NCBI GenBank assembly: GCA_019058315.1
Contig: JAHPZH010000002.1
Location: 682,001 to 746,000, forward strand
Direction: 5' to 3'
DNA: 64,000 bases
Origin: Candidatus Helarchaeota archaeon
GTDB taxonomy: Archaea > Asgardarchaeota > Lokiarchaeia > Helarchaeales > RDOG01
This document shows, piece after piece, positions 36,389-46,045 of this stretch. The number at the start of each line of letters is the position of its first letter. The first letter of the stretch is position 1. Both the position numbers and the translations under genes were made by a program. Under the pieces are notes generated by a model, which did no database searches, was not told the origin of the DNA, and saw only the letters and a program-made list of their open reading frames with translations.

Positions 36389-37438
36389 TTGCTTGATGTT
36401 TGGAAGTTATTTGGGTTAGGATTTACTTTTATATTATCCAATTATTTAATTATTGTATTTTTTTATTTCATAAAAAAGATATATGGAAGTAAAAAATCAA
36501 TAAAAGAAATTTTACCTTTTTTAGGAATAGCCTTTTTGTTCTTATTTGGTGGTATATCTTATATTTTTGCTAATTTTTTTGATTATTTTCAATGGCAATA
36601 TGATCTAAAAATATTATTCTACTTTAGACTTCATTCTATTCTCTATTTCTCAAGTATCGCTTCTTGTATCTTTGTGTATGAATATGTTATTAAAAAGACA
36701 AAATATCTTCTAACAACTTATATTGTTATTGGTTTAATAGCAAATTTCATTGTTTACAGATATGAAGATTTAAATTTCTTATTAAACTTTTTTTTAGGCT
36801 CTGCTGTACCAATTCTATTGATTCTTCAATATGTGGTATTCGTTAGACCAACATCTGGAATGTTAAAACGCCGAATGAATTTTAGTCTAGTTGGTTTAAT
36901 CTGTGCTGGAGTTGGCAGTGCATTAAGGAATTTTTTTATAAATGAATTGTTGGGCTATTATATATTTTCAATAGGCACATCGATAGTAATTATCGGATTG
37001 TTATTAATGGCTTATGGATTTTCGGCATTTTCTACCCTAACTGATTTAAATTGGAAAGATAAATTACATCAACTTTATGTGGTTACGGAAGATGGAATTT
37101 GTCTTTATGCATATTCCTTTGAAAATAATCTTCCTATAGCTAATTCAAACCTACTTGCAGCAGGTTTTTCAGGTATACAAAAATTATTATCTGAAATATT
37201 AAAAACAAAAGAAGCTCTGAGGATAATTGAATATAAGCATCTAAATATTCTTGTTGATTTTAGACCAAATATTGTAGTTTTATTAGTTATTACTGAACAT
37301 AGTGCATTTCTATTTTATAAATTGAAAGAATTCGCTGAAAAATTTTCCAATTTTTTTAAGGATTTATTGATAAATTGGCAAGGGAATACAGAAATATTTA
37401 CACCTACCAAATCTCTTATTCAGAGCACATTTGAATGA
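36389..37438 (+). CDS. Seven-helix membrane protein with C-terminal longin/roadblock-like domain (paralog 1 of 3)
   Basis: 349 aa. Seven transmembrane helices lie in residues 5-215 (LFGLGFTFILSNYLIIVFFY through YYIFSIGTSIVIIGLLLMAY), with the conserved cytoplasmic loop FVRPTSGMLKRRM between helices 5 and 6. The soluble C-terminus (225-349) has strand LHQLYVVTEDGICLYAYSF, helix LLAAGFSGIQKLLSEIL, strands LNILVDFRPNIVVLLVITE and helix FYKLKEFAEKFSNFFKDLL, a longin/roadblock-like order. The start is TTG at 36389 with GAGGT 6 nt upstream. It is the first of three tandem paralogs. A receptor that couples a membrane signal to GTPase control is inferred. Confidence 0.78.
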   Translation: MLDVWKLFGLGFTFILSNYLIIVFFYFIKKIYGSKKSIKEILPFLGIAFLFLFGGISYIFANFFDYFQWQYDLKILFYFRLHSILYFSSIASCIFVYEYVIKKTKYLLTTYIVIGLIANFIVYRYEDLNFLLNFFLGSAVPILLILQYVVFVRPTSGMLKRRMNFSLVGLICAGVGSALRNFFINELLGYYIFSIGTSIVIIGLLLMAYGFSAFSTLTDLNWKDKLHQLYVVTEDGICLYAYSFENNLPIANSNLLAAGFSGIQKLLSEILKTKEALRIIEYKHLNILVDFRPNIVVLLVITEHSAFLFYKLKEFAEKFSNFFKDLLINWQGNTEIFTPTKSLIQSTFE

Positions 37439-37490
37439 AATTTATGATTATACATCAAATCTTATTGAATTACATTAAAAATGAATCAAA

Positions 37491-38558
37491 ATGATATATC
37501 AATTAGATTTTTGGAAAATGATGAGTTTAGGAATAACTTTTATCCTAATTAGCAATACAATATTCTTATCTCATTATTTTATAAATAAAATATACCAAAC
37601 TAAGAAATTTAAATCTGAAATATTGCCTTTTTACGGAATAACTTTTTTATTTTTGTTTGGAAGTGTCTCATATATTTTCGCAATTATATTTGATTTTTTT
37701 CATTGGTATTATGATCACTCAATATTAATTTATTTCAGATTACACCTCATATTTTATGTTCTAAGTGTAGCCTCATGTATTTTCGTATATGAGAACGTTA
37801 CTAAGAAAACAAAATATCTTCTAACAATTTATATGATTGGTGGATTGGTAATAAATTTCTTTATATTTTCATATAAAGGTTTAAATTTATTTTCTAATTT
37901 CACATTTGGATTAGGTTTGCTAATTTTATTGATTCTTCAATATGTTGTATTCGTTAGACCAACTTCTGGGATGTTAAAACGTCGGATGTATAGTGCTTTA
38001 ATTGGTTTAATTATTATTGGATTTGGAAGTTTTTTAAGAAATCCTACTATAAATGAAGCGTTTGGCTATTACCTTTTTTCAATGGGCACTTTACTAGTAA
38101 ATTTTGGAGTATTATTAATGGGATTCGGATTTTCCGCTTTTTCAACATTTACTGATCTTAATTGGAAGGAAAAATTACATGAGATTTTTATATTAACAAA
38201 AGATGGACTTCTTTGCTATGCATACTCATTTGATGTTGATCAGAAAATGAATGGCTCTGAACTACTTGCAGCTGGTTTTTCAAGTATACAAATTTTCCTT
38301 TCTGAAATATTAAAGACAAAAGATGATTTGCAAATTATAGAATATAAAAATTTAAATGTTATTCTTGAATTAAAAGGGAATATTGTTTTTGTTTTAGTCA
38401 TAAAAGAAAAAAGCTCATTTCTAAAACACAAATTAGGAGAATTTTCTCAAAAATTTTGCGAAATATTTACAGATTCATTGAAGAATTGGAATGGAGATAT
38501 GGAAATATTTTATCCTACCAAAAATTTAATTCAAAATATATTTGAATTAAATAAATAA
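37491..38558 (+). CDS. Seven-helix membrane protein with C-terminal longin/roadblock-like domain (paralog 2 of 3)
   Basis: 355 aa. Same plan as the upstream gene: seven helices (8-220), the invariant RPTSGMLKRRM loop, the junction GFSAFSTFTDLNWKEKLHEI, and a 125-residue sensor domain (FILTKDGLLCYAYSFDVDQK, LLAAGFSSIQIFLSEILKTK, NVILELKGNIVFVLVIKEKS). The ATG at 37491 gives MIYQLDFWKMM, aligned with LDVWKLFG of paralog 1; an ATG 10 nt upstream is out of frame. The next gene is a near-identical copy, so the duplication is recent. The 52-bp spacer from paralog 1 suggests cotranscription. Confidence 0.78.
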   Translation: MIYQLDFWKMMSLGITFILISNTIFLSHYFINKIYQTKKFKSEILPFYGITFLFLFGSVSYIFAIIFDFFHWYYDHSILIYFRLHLIFYVLSVASCIFVYENVTKKTKYLLTIYMIGGLVINFFIFSYKGLNLFSNFTFGLGLLILLILQYVVFVRPTSGMLKRRMYSALIGLIIIGFGSFLRNPTINEAFGYYLFSMGTLLVNFGVLLMGFGFSAFSTFTDLNWKEKLHEIFILTKDGLLCYAYSFDVDQKMNGSELLAAGFSSIQIFLSEILKTKDDLQIIEYKNLNVILELKGNIVFVLVIKEKSSFLKHKLGEFSQKFCEIFTDSLKNWNGDMEIFYPTKNLIQNIFELNK

Positions 38559-38582
38559 TTTCATAGATTAAACTAAAAGCTA

Positions 38583-38667
38583 CCAAATCTCTTATTCAGA
38601 GCATATTTGAATGAAATTTATGATTATAAATCAAAATCCTATTGAATTACATTAAAAATGAATCAAA
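38583..38667 (+). repeat. Duplicated intergenic block carrying the 3' end of paralog 1
   Basis: The 85 bp before paralog 3 repeat 37406-37490, the last codons of paralog 1 plus the spacer before paralog 2, with only a few substitutions. The block still encodes SLIQSIFE followed by a stop, a fossil of the paralog 1 C-terminus. This shows that the duplication unit ran from inside paralog 1 through paralog 2. Confidence 0.85.
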
Positions 38668-39735
38668 ATGATATATCAATTAGATTTTTGGAAAATGATG
38701 GGTTTAGGAATAACCTTTATCCTAATTAGTAATGCTATATTTTTATTTTATTATTTCATAAGTAAAATATACCATAGTAAAGAATATAAATCTGAGATTT
38801 TGCCCTTTTACGGAATAACTCTTTTATTTTTGTTTGGTGGTCTCTCATATATTTCTGCAATTATATTTGATTTTTTTCATTGGTATTATAATTTAACAAT
38901 ATTAATCTATTACAGATTAAACTTTATATTTTATGTTCTGTGTGTAGCTTCATGTATTTTTGTATATGAAAACGTTATTAAGAAGACAAAATATCTTTTA
39001 ACAATATACATGATTGGTGTGTTGATAATTAATTTCTTCATAGGAACATTTGAAGCTTTAGTCTTATTCGCTAATTTCACTTTTGGGTTTGCTTTAATAA
39101 TTTTATTAATTCTTCAATATGTTGTATTCGTTAGACCAACTTCTGGGATGTTAAAACGTCGGATGTATAGTAGTTTAGTTGGTTTAATCATTATTGGCCT
39201 TGGAAATTTTTTTAGAAATCCTTCCATAAATGAAACGATTGGTTATTATATTTTTTCATTAGGCACTTTACTAATAAATATTGGAATATTATTAATGGGA
39301 TTCGGATTTTCTGCTTTTTCAACATTTACTGATCTTAATTGGAAGGAAAAACTTCATCAGATTTTTATACTAACAAAAGATGGACTTCTTCTCTACGCTT
39401 ATTCATTTGATGTTAATCAAACAATTGATGACTCTGAATTACGTGCAGCTGGTATTTCAAGTGTCCGAATTTTCCTTTCTGAAATATTAAAAACAGAGGA
39501 TGATTTACAAATTATAGAATATAAAAATTTGAATGTTATTCTTGAATTAAGAGATATTGTTGTCTTTGCTTTAGTCATAAAAGAAAAAAGCTCATTTCTA
39601 AAACACAAATTAGGAGAATTTTCCCAAAAATTTTGCGAAATATTTAGAGATTCATTGAAAAATTGGAATGGAGATATGGAAATATTTTATCCTGCAAAAA
39701 ATTTAATTCAAGATATATTTGAATTAGATAAATGA
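38668..39735 (+). CDS. Seven-helix membrane protein with C-terminal longin/roadblock-like domain (paralog 3 of 3)
   Basis: 355 aa and very similar to paralog 2 over its whole length, including the identical start MIYQLDFWKMM and end (NGDMEIFYPAKNLIQDIFEL). Substitutions concentrate in the extracellular loops and helices 4-5 (GTFEALVLFANFTFGFALII against SYKGLNLFSNFTFGLGLLIL), while the RPTSGMLKRRM loop and the sensor-domain core are kept. This pattern suits divergence of an input site with a conserved output. It is followed by a convergent hypothetical gene 11 bp after the stop. Confidence 0.78.
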   Translation: MIYQLDFWKMMGLGITFILISNAIFLFYYFISKIYHSKEYKSEILPFYGITLLFLFGGLSYISAIIFDFFHWYYNLTILIYYRLNFIFYVLCVASCIFVYENVIKKTKYLLTIYMIGVLIINFFIGTFEALVLFANFTFGFALIILLILQYVVFVRPTSGMLKRRMYSSLVGLIIIGLGNFFRNPSINETIGYYIFSLGTLLINIGILLMGFGFSAFSTFTDLNWKEKLHQIFILTKDGLLLYAYSFDVNQTIDDSELRAAGISSVRIFLSEILKTEDDLQIIEYKNLNVILELRDIVVFALVIKEKSSFLKHKLGEFSQKFCEIFRDSLKNWNGDMEIFYPAKNLIQDIFELDK

Positions 39736-39746
39736 TTAAATACTTA

Positions 39747-40160
39747 TTAGACTAATAGGTAAAATATCGAGTTCTTTATTATTTTAATATAATATTTAGA
39801 AACTGGGTCCTCGCTTTTAAAAATGAGATCATCATGGAATTTGATTAATTTATAAAAAGTTCCTTCCATAATTATTTCTATTGCTTCATTATTAAGGTTC
39901 CAAATTGCAAATCTGGCAACGCTATATGAAGGTTCAGTATCTCCTTTATATGTTGAATAAAAATAAACATAGGGTTTGATATTCGCCACACCATCAGTAT
40001 AGGTGAAAACTAATTGAGCCTCTTTTTTAAAATAGAAATAAGCTAGAATAACTCCCTTTCCAACTTCATAATCCACGGAAGGAATACCCTCATATTTTTC
40101 TATTAAAACATTTGTTTTTGAATTATATATATCCCAAGAAGCCCATTTTTTCTCAACCAT
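39747..40160 (-). CDS. Hypothetical protein, 137 aa
   Basis: A soluble, aromatic-rich, probably all-beta protein (GVILAYFYFKKEAQLVFTYT, VARFAIWNLNNEAIEIIMEG) with no signal peptide, cysteine motif or recognised domain. The ATG is at 40158-40160. It is convergent with the third seven-helix paralog and precedes the HEAT/TPR gene on the same strand by 158 bp. No function can be assigned. Confidence 0.6.
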   Translation of the reverse strand: MVEKKWASWDIYNSKTNVLIEKYEGIPSVDYEVGKGVILAYFYFKKEAQLVFTYTDGVANIKPYVYFYSTYKGDTEPSYSVARFAIWNLNNEAIEIIMEGTFYKLIKFHDDLIFKSEDPVSKYYIKIIKNSIFYLLV

Positions 40161-40317
40161 TTCTCAAATGCCTCAGAAGATTATTTTTTCGATTGCGATA
40201 CAATTTAATAATTTAAAGAAATTATATTTTTATTTATTCATCCCACCCTGTTTTCTAAATTCTTTAGCTATGGTAATTTAATTCCATTTTCATTATTTCT
40301 AACCTTATTTTCAAATA

Positions 40318-42306
40318 TTATTCGATTTTAAAAAGACTCTCTTCATCTTCCACATATATGATTTCTCTACATAATTCTTTAGTTTTAAGAAGAAAATCAT
40401 CCAAATAATTATTTAAATCTAAATTTTCTTGTTTTTCTATTAATAAATTGAGAATTTTGAAAGGATCATTTTTATAATAAAATCTAAATGTGACTGAATC
40501 TTTTAAATTCTTCGAACCAATAAGCAACTGGATATACCAACTATTGTCAAAATTTAAACCCGCTTCTAAATTAGCATTTTCACCAAAATATCTCCCAAAT
40601 GCAGGTGGGTTAACCTCTATTTCTGATTTAACAAAATCATTAAATGTTCTATTCCAATTTTTTGCTTCTTGCCATTTTGCTTTGTCAAGTTTTTCAGAAA
40701 ACAAATTAATGGTTTCAATTTCCTCTTTTGTATAATCTTTATTAGCTGGTTTATTGTTAATTCTTTCAATTTTTTTAAAATTAATTTTTGGTGTGATTAA
40801 CTTAATAAAATCTTCATCATCATGATATTCATTGAAATCCTCTTCATTTGCAGCTTTTTTAAGGTAGCTGTGATTTATTTTTATAGCTTTTTTAAGAAAT
40901 TTAAAGGAATTTGATTTATCTCGTAATAGAGAATATACCGCAGCTATCCAGAACAATAATTCAGCATTATTTGGCTTTTTTTCTAAGAATTTTAGGTAAA
41001 TTTCCAATGCTTTATTGAGATATGGTACTGCTTCTTTTCTTTCATTTTGCAATATTTTCATATGCCCAGCGCAATGGTAATATTCAGGAATTTCACTATT
41101 AGAAGAAATAAGTTCTTTAAAAATATCAAAAGCTTTTTTAAATTCTTTATTTTCCTTAAATAATATCGCTTCATTAAATTTCTCTTGGGGATCAAAATAT
41201 TGAACCCCTAAGAAATCAGCCAGACCTCTTCTATAACTTAAGTATTTACTACCATTTGAGTTTTTTAATAGTTTAAAGCTAAAGTTTATTCCTGCTCTTT
41301 TAAGATCACTATATATATTAGCATATTCCCAAACACCAGGACTTTCAACAAACCCTATTAATATCTCCTTCTGAAGAGTATTGAGTTCATCTTTTGATTT
41401 TATAGGATTCTTTTCATTATTTTCTTTAAATGCCATTTGTATTAGCGCATTGGCCATATCAAGACAATTATTACCATCAGATTCTTCTTTTAAAATATTA
41501 ACTAACGGTTTTATTATTATTTTTAACTGATCCTCTTTAATTCCTTTTAAATAATATAACATATTTTCATGTGTCATGCTTTGAGAAGAATGATATCTTT
41601 GAAGTTTTAAAAAGAGCTCTTTATTATCAAGAAGCGCTTTAAGATTGATAAGTATTGGTTCTTTCAAATTATTCTTATGTATTTTGATATATGTCAATAT
41701 AACTGCAAGTTTGACCAGTTTATAATCGCTTTTAAGTAATTCTTTTTCATAAAATTCAAAAATTTCTGAATTTTCTTCTAAAAGCTTACCCATACATAAA
41801 GTAAAAATACTTTTTAATGCTGGATCATTATCAGTTTTTCTAAATTCAATCATAAGTAAGTCCATTACTTCTTTTTTCTTATCTTTAAAGCAGGAAAGTA
41901 TATATGCAGCGTAATATTTTTCTTGATAAGTGCCAAAAGTGAGAAAATTGGTAAAAACCATAAATCCTTTTCCAAATTCTTCCTCAATGGCTTTTATGTA
42001 CTTATCATTTTTTGAATAACCATTTATAATATGATCAAGTAAATTAAGAATTTCCGAGGAAACGGGCAAATTATTTTCAAGAATTTCAATTAAAAAAGGT
42101 ATTGCATATGAAGTTGCTTCATAAACAGTTCCTTGATGATAAATATTTCCATATAATCCATATAATGCATTATTTCTATCCGCTTTATTTTCTGAGACTA
42201 GATCTTTTATTAATTCTGGCACATCAGTTGCTTCACCATAAGCATGACTTAGATTTTTCCAATCAATTTTATCTAGATTTTCAAAAATTCTATATCCCTC
42301 TGGCAA
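40318..42306 (-). CDS. HEAT/TPR-repeat protein, 662 aa
   Basis: The N-terminus (IDWKNLSHAYGEATDVPELI then NALYGLYGNIYHQGTVYEAT and YAIPFLIEILE) matches a common bacterial HEAT-repeat protein type often found in immunity or stress loci. HEAT-like helices continue to about residue 340, followed by about three TPR units (375-480: EAILFKENKEFKKAFDIFKE, YYHCAGHMKILQNERKEAVP, AELLFWIAAVYSLLRDKSNS), and a C-terminal alpha/beta region (WIQ-type strands, YIQLLIGSKNLKDSVTFRFY). The start is TTG at 42304-42306. No signal peptide. A scaffold role is likely; the partner is unknown. Confidence 0.75.
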   Translation of the reverse strand: MPEGYRIFENLDKIDWKNLSHAYGEATDVPELIKDLVSENKADRNNALYGLYGNIYHQGTVYEATSYAIPFLIEILENNLPVSSEILNLLDHIINGYSKNDKYIKAIEEEFGKGFMVFTNFLTFGTYQEKYYAAYILSCFKDKKKEVMDLLMIEFRKTDNDPALKSIFTLCMGKLLEENSEIFEFYEKELLKSDYKLVKLAVILTYIKIHKNNLKEPILINLKALLDNKELFLKLQRYHSSQSMTHENMLYYLKGIKEDQLKIIIKPLVNILKEESDGNNCLDMANALIQMAFKENNEKNPIKSKDELNTLQKEILIGFVESPGVWEYANIYSDLKRAGINFSFKLLKNSNGSKYLSYRRGLADFLGVQYFDPQEKFNEAILFKENKEFKKAFDIFKELISSNSEIPEYYHCAGHMKILQNERKEAVPYLNKALEIYLKFLEKKPNNAELLFWIAAVYSLLRDKSNSFKFLKKAIKINHSYLKKAANEEDFNEYHDDEDFIKLITPKINFKKIERINNKPANKDYTKEEIETINLFSEKLDKAKWQEAKNWNRTFNDFVKSEIEVNPPAFGRYFGENANLEAGLNFDNSWYIQLLIGSKNLKDSVTFRFYYKNDPFKILNLLIEKQENLDLNNYLDDFLLKTKELCREIIYVEDEESLFKIE

Positions 42307-42345
42307 AATATTTTATTTTGTATAAACTTTTATGATTGAAATAAT

Positions 42346-43278
42346 TTAAATAGTTAAAGAATTTATCTTTTTAGTTATTCGCTCCACCTCTTTTTCTAAC
42401 TTATCCAACTTTAGTAATGTAATTCCTTCTTTATTCATTTCTGTTCTTAAAAATTCTAATCTCTTAATAAGCTTATTTATTTCTTGATCTTTACAATATT
42501 CAATTACCGCTTTTACTCCCTTTTTATAAATAGCTTTATCATTTTTCGTTAAATTTTTTGAGGTTATTTTTAATTTCTTTATATTAATAAGATATTTTAA
42601 ACCTTCTAATTCTTTTATCGGATTGAATTCAAGATCTAATATTCCTAATTGAGATAATCCTTTCAACCCCTCAATTCTTTTAATATCATTATGATTAAGA
42701 CTTAATTCTTTCAATTTAGATAGATGATCTATCCCCTCTATTTTCTTGATTTTATTAAAATAAAGATATAAAATTTCTAATCGAGTGAGTTTTTCCAATC
42801 CCTCAATTTTTTGAATATTATTATTGAAAAGATATAAACTCTTTAGCTGTTTGAGATTTTCTAATCCCTCGATTTTCGAGATTTTGTTATATCCAATATT
42901 TAATACTCTTAATTCGGATAATTTTTCTAATTCCTCTATTTTTTTAATCTGATTATCATAAATTCTTAATTCTTGTAATTGAGAAAGGTTTCCTAATCCC
43001 TCAATTTTTTTAATTTTATTAAAATTTAAAGTTAATTTCTTCAATTGATATAGGTTTTCTAATCCTTCAATTTTAGTGATTTGATTGCCAGACAGCTCCA
43101 ATAATAATAAATGAGAAAATTTCTCTAAACCTTTAATTTTTGTAATTCCTCTCCTACCCAAATCTAGAAAGATCAAATTACCATTTTTATTGATTTTAAA
43201 TTTAGTTTTTCCTAATCTATATAATGTCTTTAATTCATCAAGCGCTTCCATTTCTAATGATTTGCCAGTTGAGGACAT
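42346..43278 (-). CDS. SDS22-type LRR protein with C-terminal coiled coil, 310 aa
   Basis: About ten SDS22 repeats (residues 35-245) with 'KIEGLENL' cores (LKSLYLFNNNIQKIEGLEKL, LEILYLYFNKIKKIEGIDHL). The cap LTKNDKAIYKKGVKAVIEYC is followed by a coiled coil (260-310: INKLIKRLEFLRTEMNKEGI, LDKLEKEVERITKKINSL). The same repeats-cap-coil plan occurs in the LRR protein at 46465-47355, which lies beside the small GTPase gene. GGAG lies 5 nt before the ATG. It is cytoplasmic and probably a dimeric scaffold. Confidence 0.9.
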   Translation of the reverse strand: MSSTGKSLEMEALDELKTLYRLGKTKFKINKNGNLIFLDLGRRGITKIKGLEKFSHLLLLELSGNQITKIEGLENLYQLKKLTLNFNKIKKIEGLGNLSQLQELRIYDNQIKKIEELEKLSELRVLNIGYNKISKIEGLENLKQLKSLYLFNNNIQKIEGLEKLTRLEILYLYFNKIKKIEGIDHLSKLKELSLNHNDIKRIEGLKGLSQLGILDLEFNPIKELEGLKYLINIKKLKITSKNLTKNDKAIYKKGVKAVIEYCKDQEINKLIKRLEFLRTEMNKEGITLLKLDKLEKEVERITKKINSLTI

Positions 43279-43314
43279 TTATACTCCCTTTTATACGTTC
43301 CCGACTCATCCAAA

Positions 43315-45924
43315 TTATTTTATTATATCAAATAATGAACTGACTTTAAAAACATCTATAATTTTTACACCTGAAATTTGAGTCTTTATAAAATCTGGTA
43401 AACTTATTCTTAATATTATTACTCTTGATTCTGTTGGTTTTAATGAGAAATAATTATCAGAAGCAATTAAATCCACAATTTCAGAATAGATATATACATA
43501 GAGTGCAATATTTTTTGAAGTTATAGTCATAGAATAATAGCGTTCATTTTTATTATTTGAATTAATTTTTTTAATTTTATAAGAAAGACCAGGATCCTTT
43601 AAAGGAAAATTTTTTGGCTTCTCAAATAGCCGGAATCCATAGAATGGTTCAAATCCATTCTGTTCACTATCTTCAAGAGAATAAAAAATAATATTATTGC
43701 ACATTTCCTCTCTTGTTTTGTTTATAACTTCTACATCAATAGTCTCAACCAATAAAGAAGAACACGGAGGGATTTCAACCTTTTTTAAACCATTTATGAG
43801 TGTTTTTCCTTCTGCATTTAGAATGCTCCAATTTAATGTTCCCTTTTTAGAAACCCTTAAATCATTTATTACCCAAAGCTCGACTTTTTTTGGTTCTTCC
43901 ATAGCACTAACAAAGAAAGGTTGATATGCTCTTTTAGCAATATAATGTAAAGCTTTCCAGCGACCATAATAATCTAATGAAGACCAACTTGCAACCGGCC
44001 AACAATCATTCAATTGCCAATAAAGAGACCCCATACAGTGGAATTCATTCCTATTTCTCCTCCAATGCTCAATTCCATACTCTATTGCTTCAGCTTGAGT
44101 AATTTGTGAGAGAAGGACTTGATGCTCAAAATTTTGGGGGAATAAAAAACGCTTTTTGATATATCTCTTAATTTTTTTATTGCCTGCCCAGTTTTTTTGA
44201 TGGCTTTTCATTATAGGCGAATTGAAATGGTATTGTTCAGGTGGAGAAAATGTTTCAATAGTCTTCATTGATGGAAATGATTGAAAACCATATTCTGACA
44301 TAAATCTAGAGTTGAATTCTCGATAGGCTGTAAAGGGAGCACCGTTATGCCAGACCTGCCAAAAATGAGAATCACCTTTATTTGGAGTATTTGATTCTAT
44401 ATAACCTCTTTCCTTCTCACCACCACCATTGGAAGGTGAACTTGGCCAATAAGGATGATTGGGATCATATTTCTTAATTAACTCTGGCAATATCTTTTCA
44501 AATATTTCAAAGTAGCTTTTCTCAAATTTAGCTATGTCCTTAGGGTCTTGAATTTCAGATATACCAACTAAAGATGAGAATAAAAATTCATTTTCATTAT
44601 TTCCACACCAAAGAGCTAAGCTAGGTCTATGTCTCAATCTCTTAATATTTTGAATTGCCTCAATCTTAACATTTTCATTAAATTCACTGGTTGGTGGGTA
44701 AACTGCACAAGCAAACGAAAAATCCTGCCAAACCAAGATGCCTAAACTATCACAAATATCGTAAAAAAGATCATCCTCATAGATTCCCCCTCCCCAGATA
44801 CGAATAAAGTTCATATTAGCTTCCTTAGCATAGTTTAGAGTCATTTGATAAAGCCCTAATTTTTTACCACGAGGAATGAAACTATCTATTGGAATCCAGT
44901 TTGCACCCTTAGCAAAAACTGGGACTCCATTTAACAAAAAGTAAAAAGTTTCACCCCAGTGATCCAGTTCTCTTATAAGTCTGATATCTCGAAATCCAAT
45001 TTTAAGATTCTGTGAATCAATTTGGTCTTTATCATGTATTGAAACCTTTAATTCATAAAGATTTGGGGTGCCGAGGTCATGTGTCCACCACAATTGTGGA
45101 TTGCTAATATCCATCTCAATTGTTTGATTTTTGTCTTTAAGAGTAACACTCTTTGAGTGCTGTATTCCATCAGGACTAGTTAATTCAACCTTAATTTTAT
45201 ATCCTAAAGACTCTATATCATTTAGTTTTGAACTTATCTCGAGATTTACTTTGAGATTAACTGTCTCAACATTAATTTTTGAAATTTCTTCCGAATTCTT
45301 AATTTTCAGGGGGTCTATATTGTATTTAAATTTCTGAACTGGATAAATTGAATCAATTTTTAGCTCATTGTACCCAATTAATTCTACCGACTTCCAAATT
45401 GCAATATCCGGCAGTTGAGGACCCCAATCCCAACCAAAGGAGAATTGAGCTTTTCTTAAATATGGAATTCCTAGCAGAGAGTCAGCAGCTCTTAATTTGA
45501 ATTTATGTTTCTTTATTTCTTCTAAAGCGTAATTGGTTGGACTCTTTATAATTACTTTTAACTTATTTATTCCTTCTTTTAACTTAGATTTTACATCGAT
45601 ATCATAACTAACAAACATATTATTAGTGTGCCCGAGCAACTCATTATTTAAATAAATTTCAGCAATAGTATCTATTCCTTTGAATCTGAGAAGGATATTC
45701 TTACATTCTAAAAACTCAGCATTTATTACGAATTCTTTTTCAAACTTCCAATCAGAATTATAAACCCAAGCCACTTTAGATTCATTTTCACCATAAAATG
45801 GGTCCTCAATTTTTTGATTTATTAATAAAGCTTCAAATACAGACTCTGGAACTTCGATAGGTATATTAATATTTCTTTCTTCTTGTGTTAACGTCCATTC
45901 TCCATCTAAAGAAATCAATTCCAT
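43315..45924 (-). CDS. Glycoside hydrolase family 2 beta-mannosidase
   Basis: 869 aa from the ATG at 45922-45924 (MELISLDGEWTLTQEE); a TTG three codons upstream is less likely. It has the GH2 order: sugar-binding jelly roll (1-180, with FSFGWDWGPQLPDIAIW, diagnostic of beta-mannosidases), immunoglobulin-like domain, and TIM barrel with FIRIWGGGIYEDDLFYDICD. The predicted acid/base is E444 (LWCGNNENEF) and the nucleophile E544 (MSEYGFQSFPS). It hydrolyses terminal beta-mannosides. No signal peptide is seen, so substrates must be imported or intracellular, such as N-glycan fragments. It lies 36 bp upstream of the LRR gene on the same strand. Confidence 0.93.
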   Translation of the reverse strand: MELISLDGEWTLTQEERNINIPIEVPESVFEALLINQKIEDPFYGENESKVAWVYNSDWKFEKEFVINAEFLECKNILLRFKGIDTIAEIYLNNELLGHTNNMFVSYDIDVKSKLKEGINKLKVIIKSPTNYALEEIKKHKFKLRAADSLLGIPYLRKAQFSFGWDWGPQLPDIAIWKSVELIGYNELKIDSIYPVQKFKYNIDPLKIKNSEEISKINVETVNLKVNLEISSKLNDIESLGYKIKVELTSPDGIQHSKSVTLKDKNQTIEMDISNPQLWWTHDLGTPNLYELKVSIHDKDQIDSQNLKIGFRDIRLIRELDHWGETFYFLLNGVPVFAKGANWIPIDSFIPRGKKLGLYQMTLNYAKEANMNFIRIWGGGIYEDDLFYDICDSLGILVWQDFSFACAVYPPTSEFNENVKIEAIQNIKRLRHRPSLALWCGNNENEFLFSSLVGISEIQDPKDIAKFEKSYFEIFEKILPELIKKYDPNHPYWPSSPSNGGGEKERGYIESNTPNKGDSHFWQVWHNGAPFTAYREFNSRFMSEYGFQSFPSMKTIETFSPPEQYHFNSPIMKSHQKNWAGNKKIKRYIKKRFLFPQNFEHQVLLSQITQAEAIEYGIEHWRRNRNEFHCMGSLYWQLNDCWPVASWSSLDYYGRWKALHYIAKRAYQPFFVSAMEEPKKVELWVINDLRVSKKGTLNWSILNAEGKTLINGLKKVEIPPCSSLLVETIDVEVINKTREEMCNNIIFYSLEDSEQNGFEPFYGFRLFEKPKNFPLKDPGLSYKIKKINSNNKNERYYSMTITSKNIALYVYIYSEIVDLIASDNYFSLKPTESRVIILRISLPDFIKTQISGVKIIDVFKVSSLFDIIK

Positions 45925-46045
45925 AATTATCAATTAGGCTATTCAAATTAAATGTTTAAAGAATTTGAGAAAATATTACTATTCCAAATTATTTAATTTA
46001 TTTAAACTATGTAGAAGAAGATAAAGTGTCTCGTTATTAAACAAT

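Noticed and set aside
38668..39735. Third seven-helix gene as a pure assembly duplicate
   Set aside because: It differs from paralog 2 at many amino-acid positions and in the spacer, so it is a diverged copy and not a repeat-collapse error.
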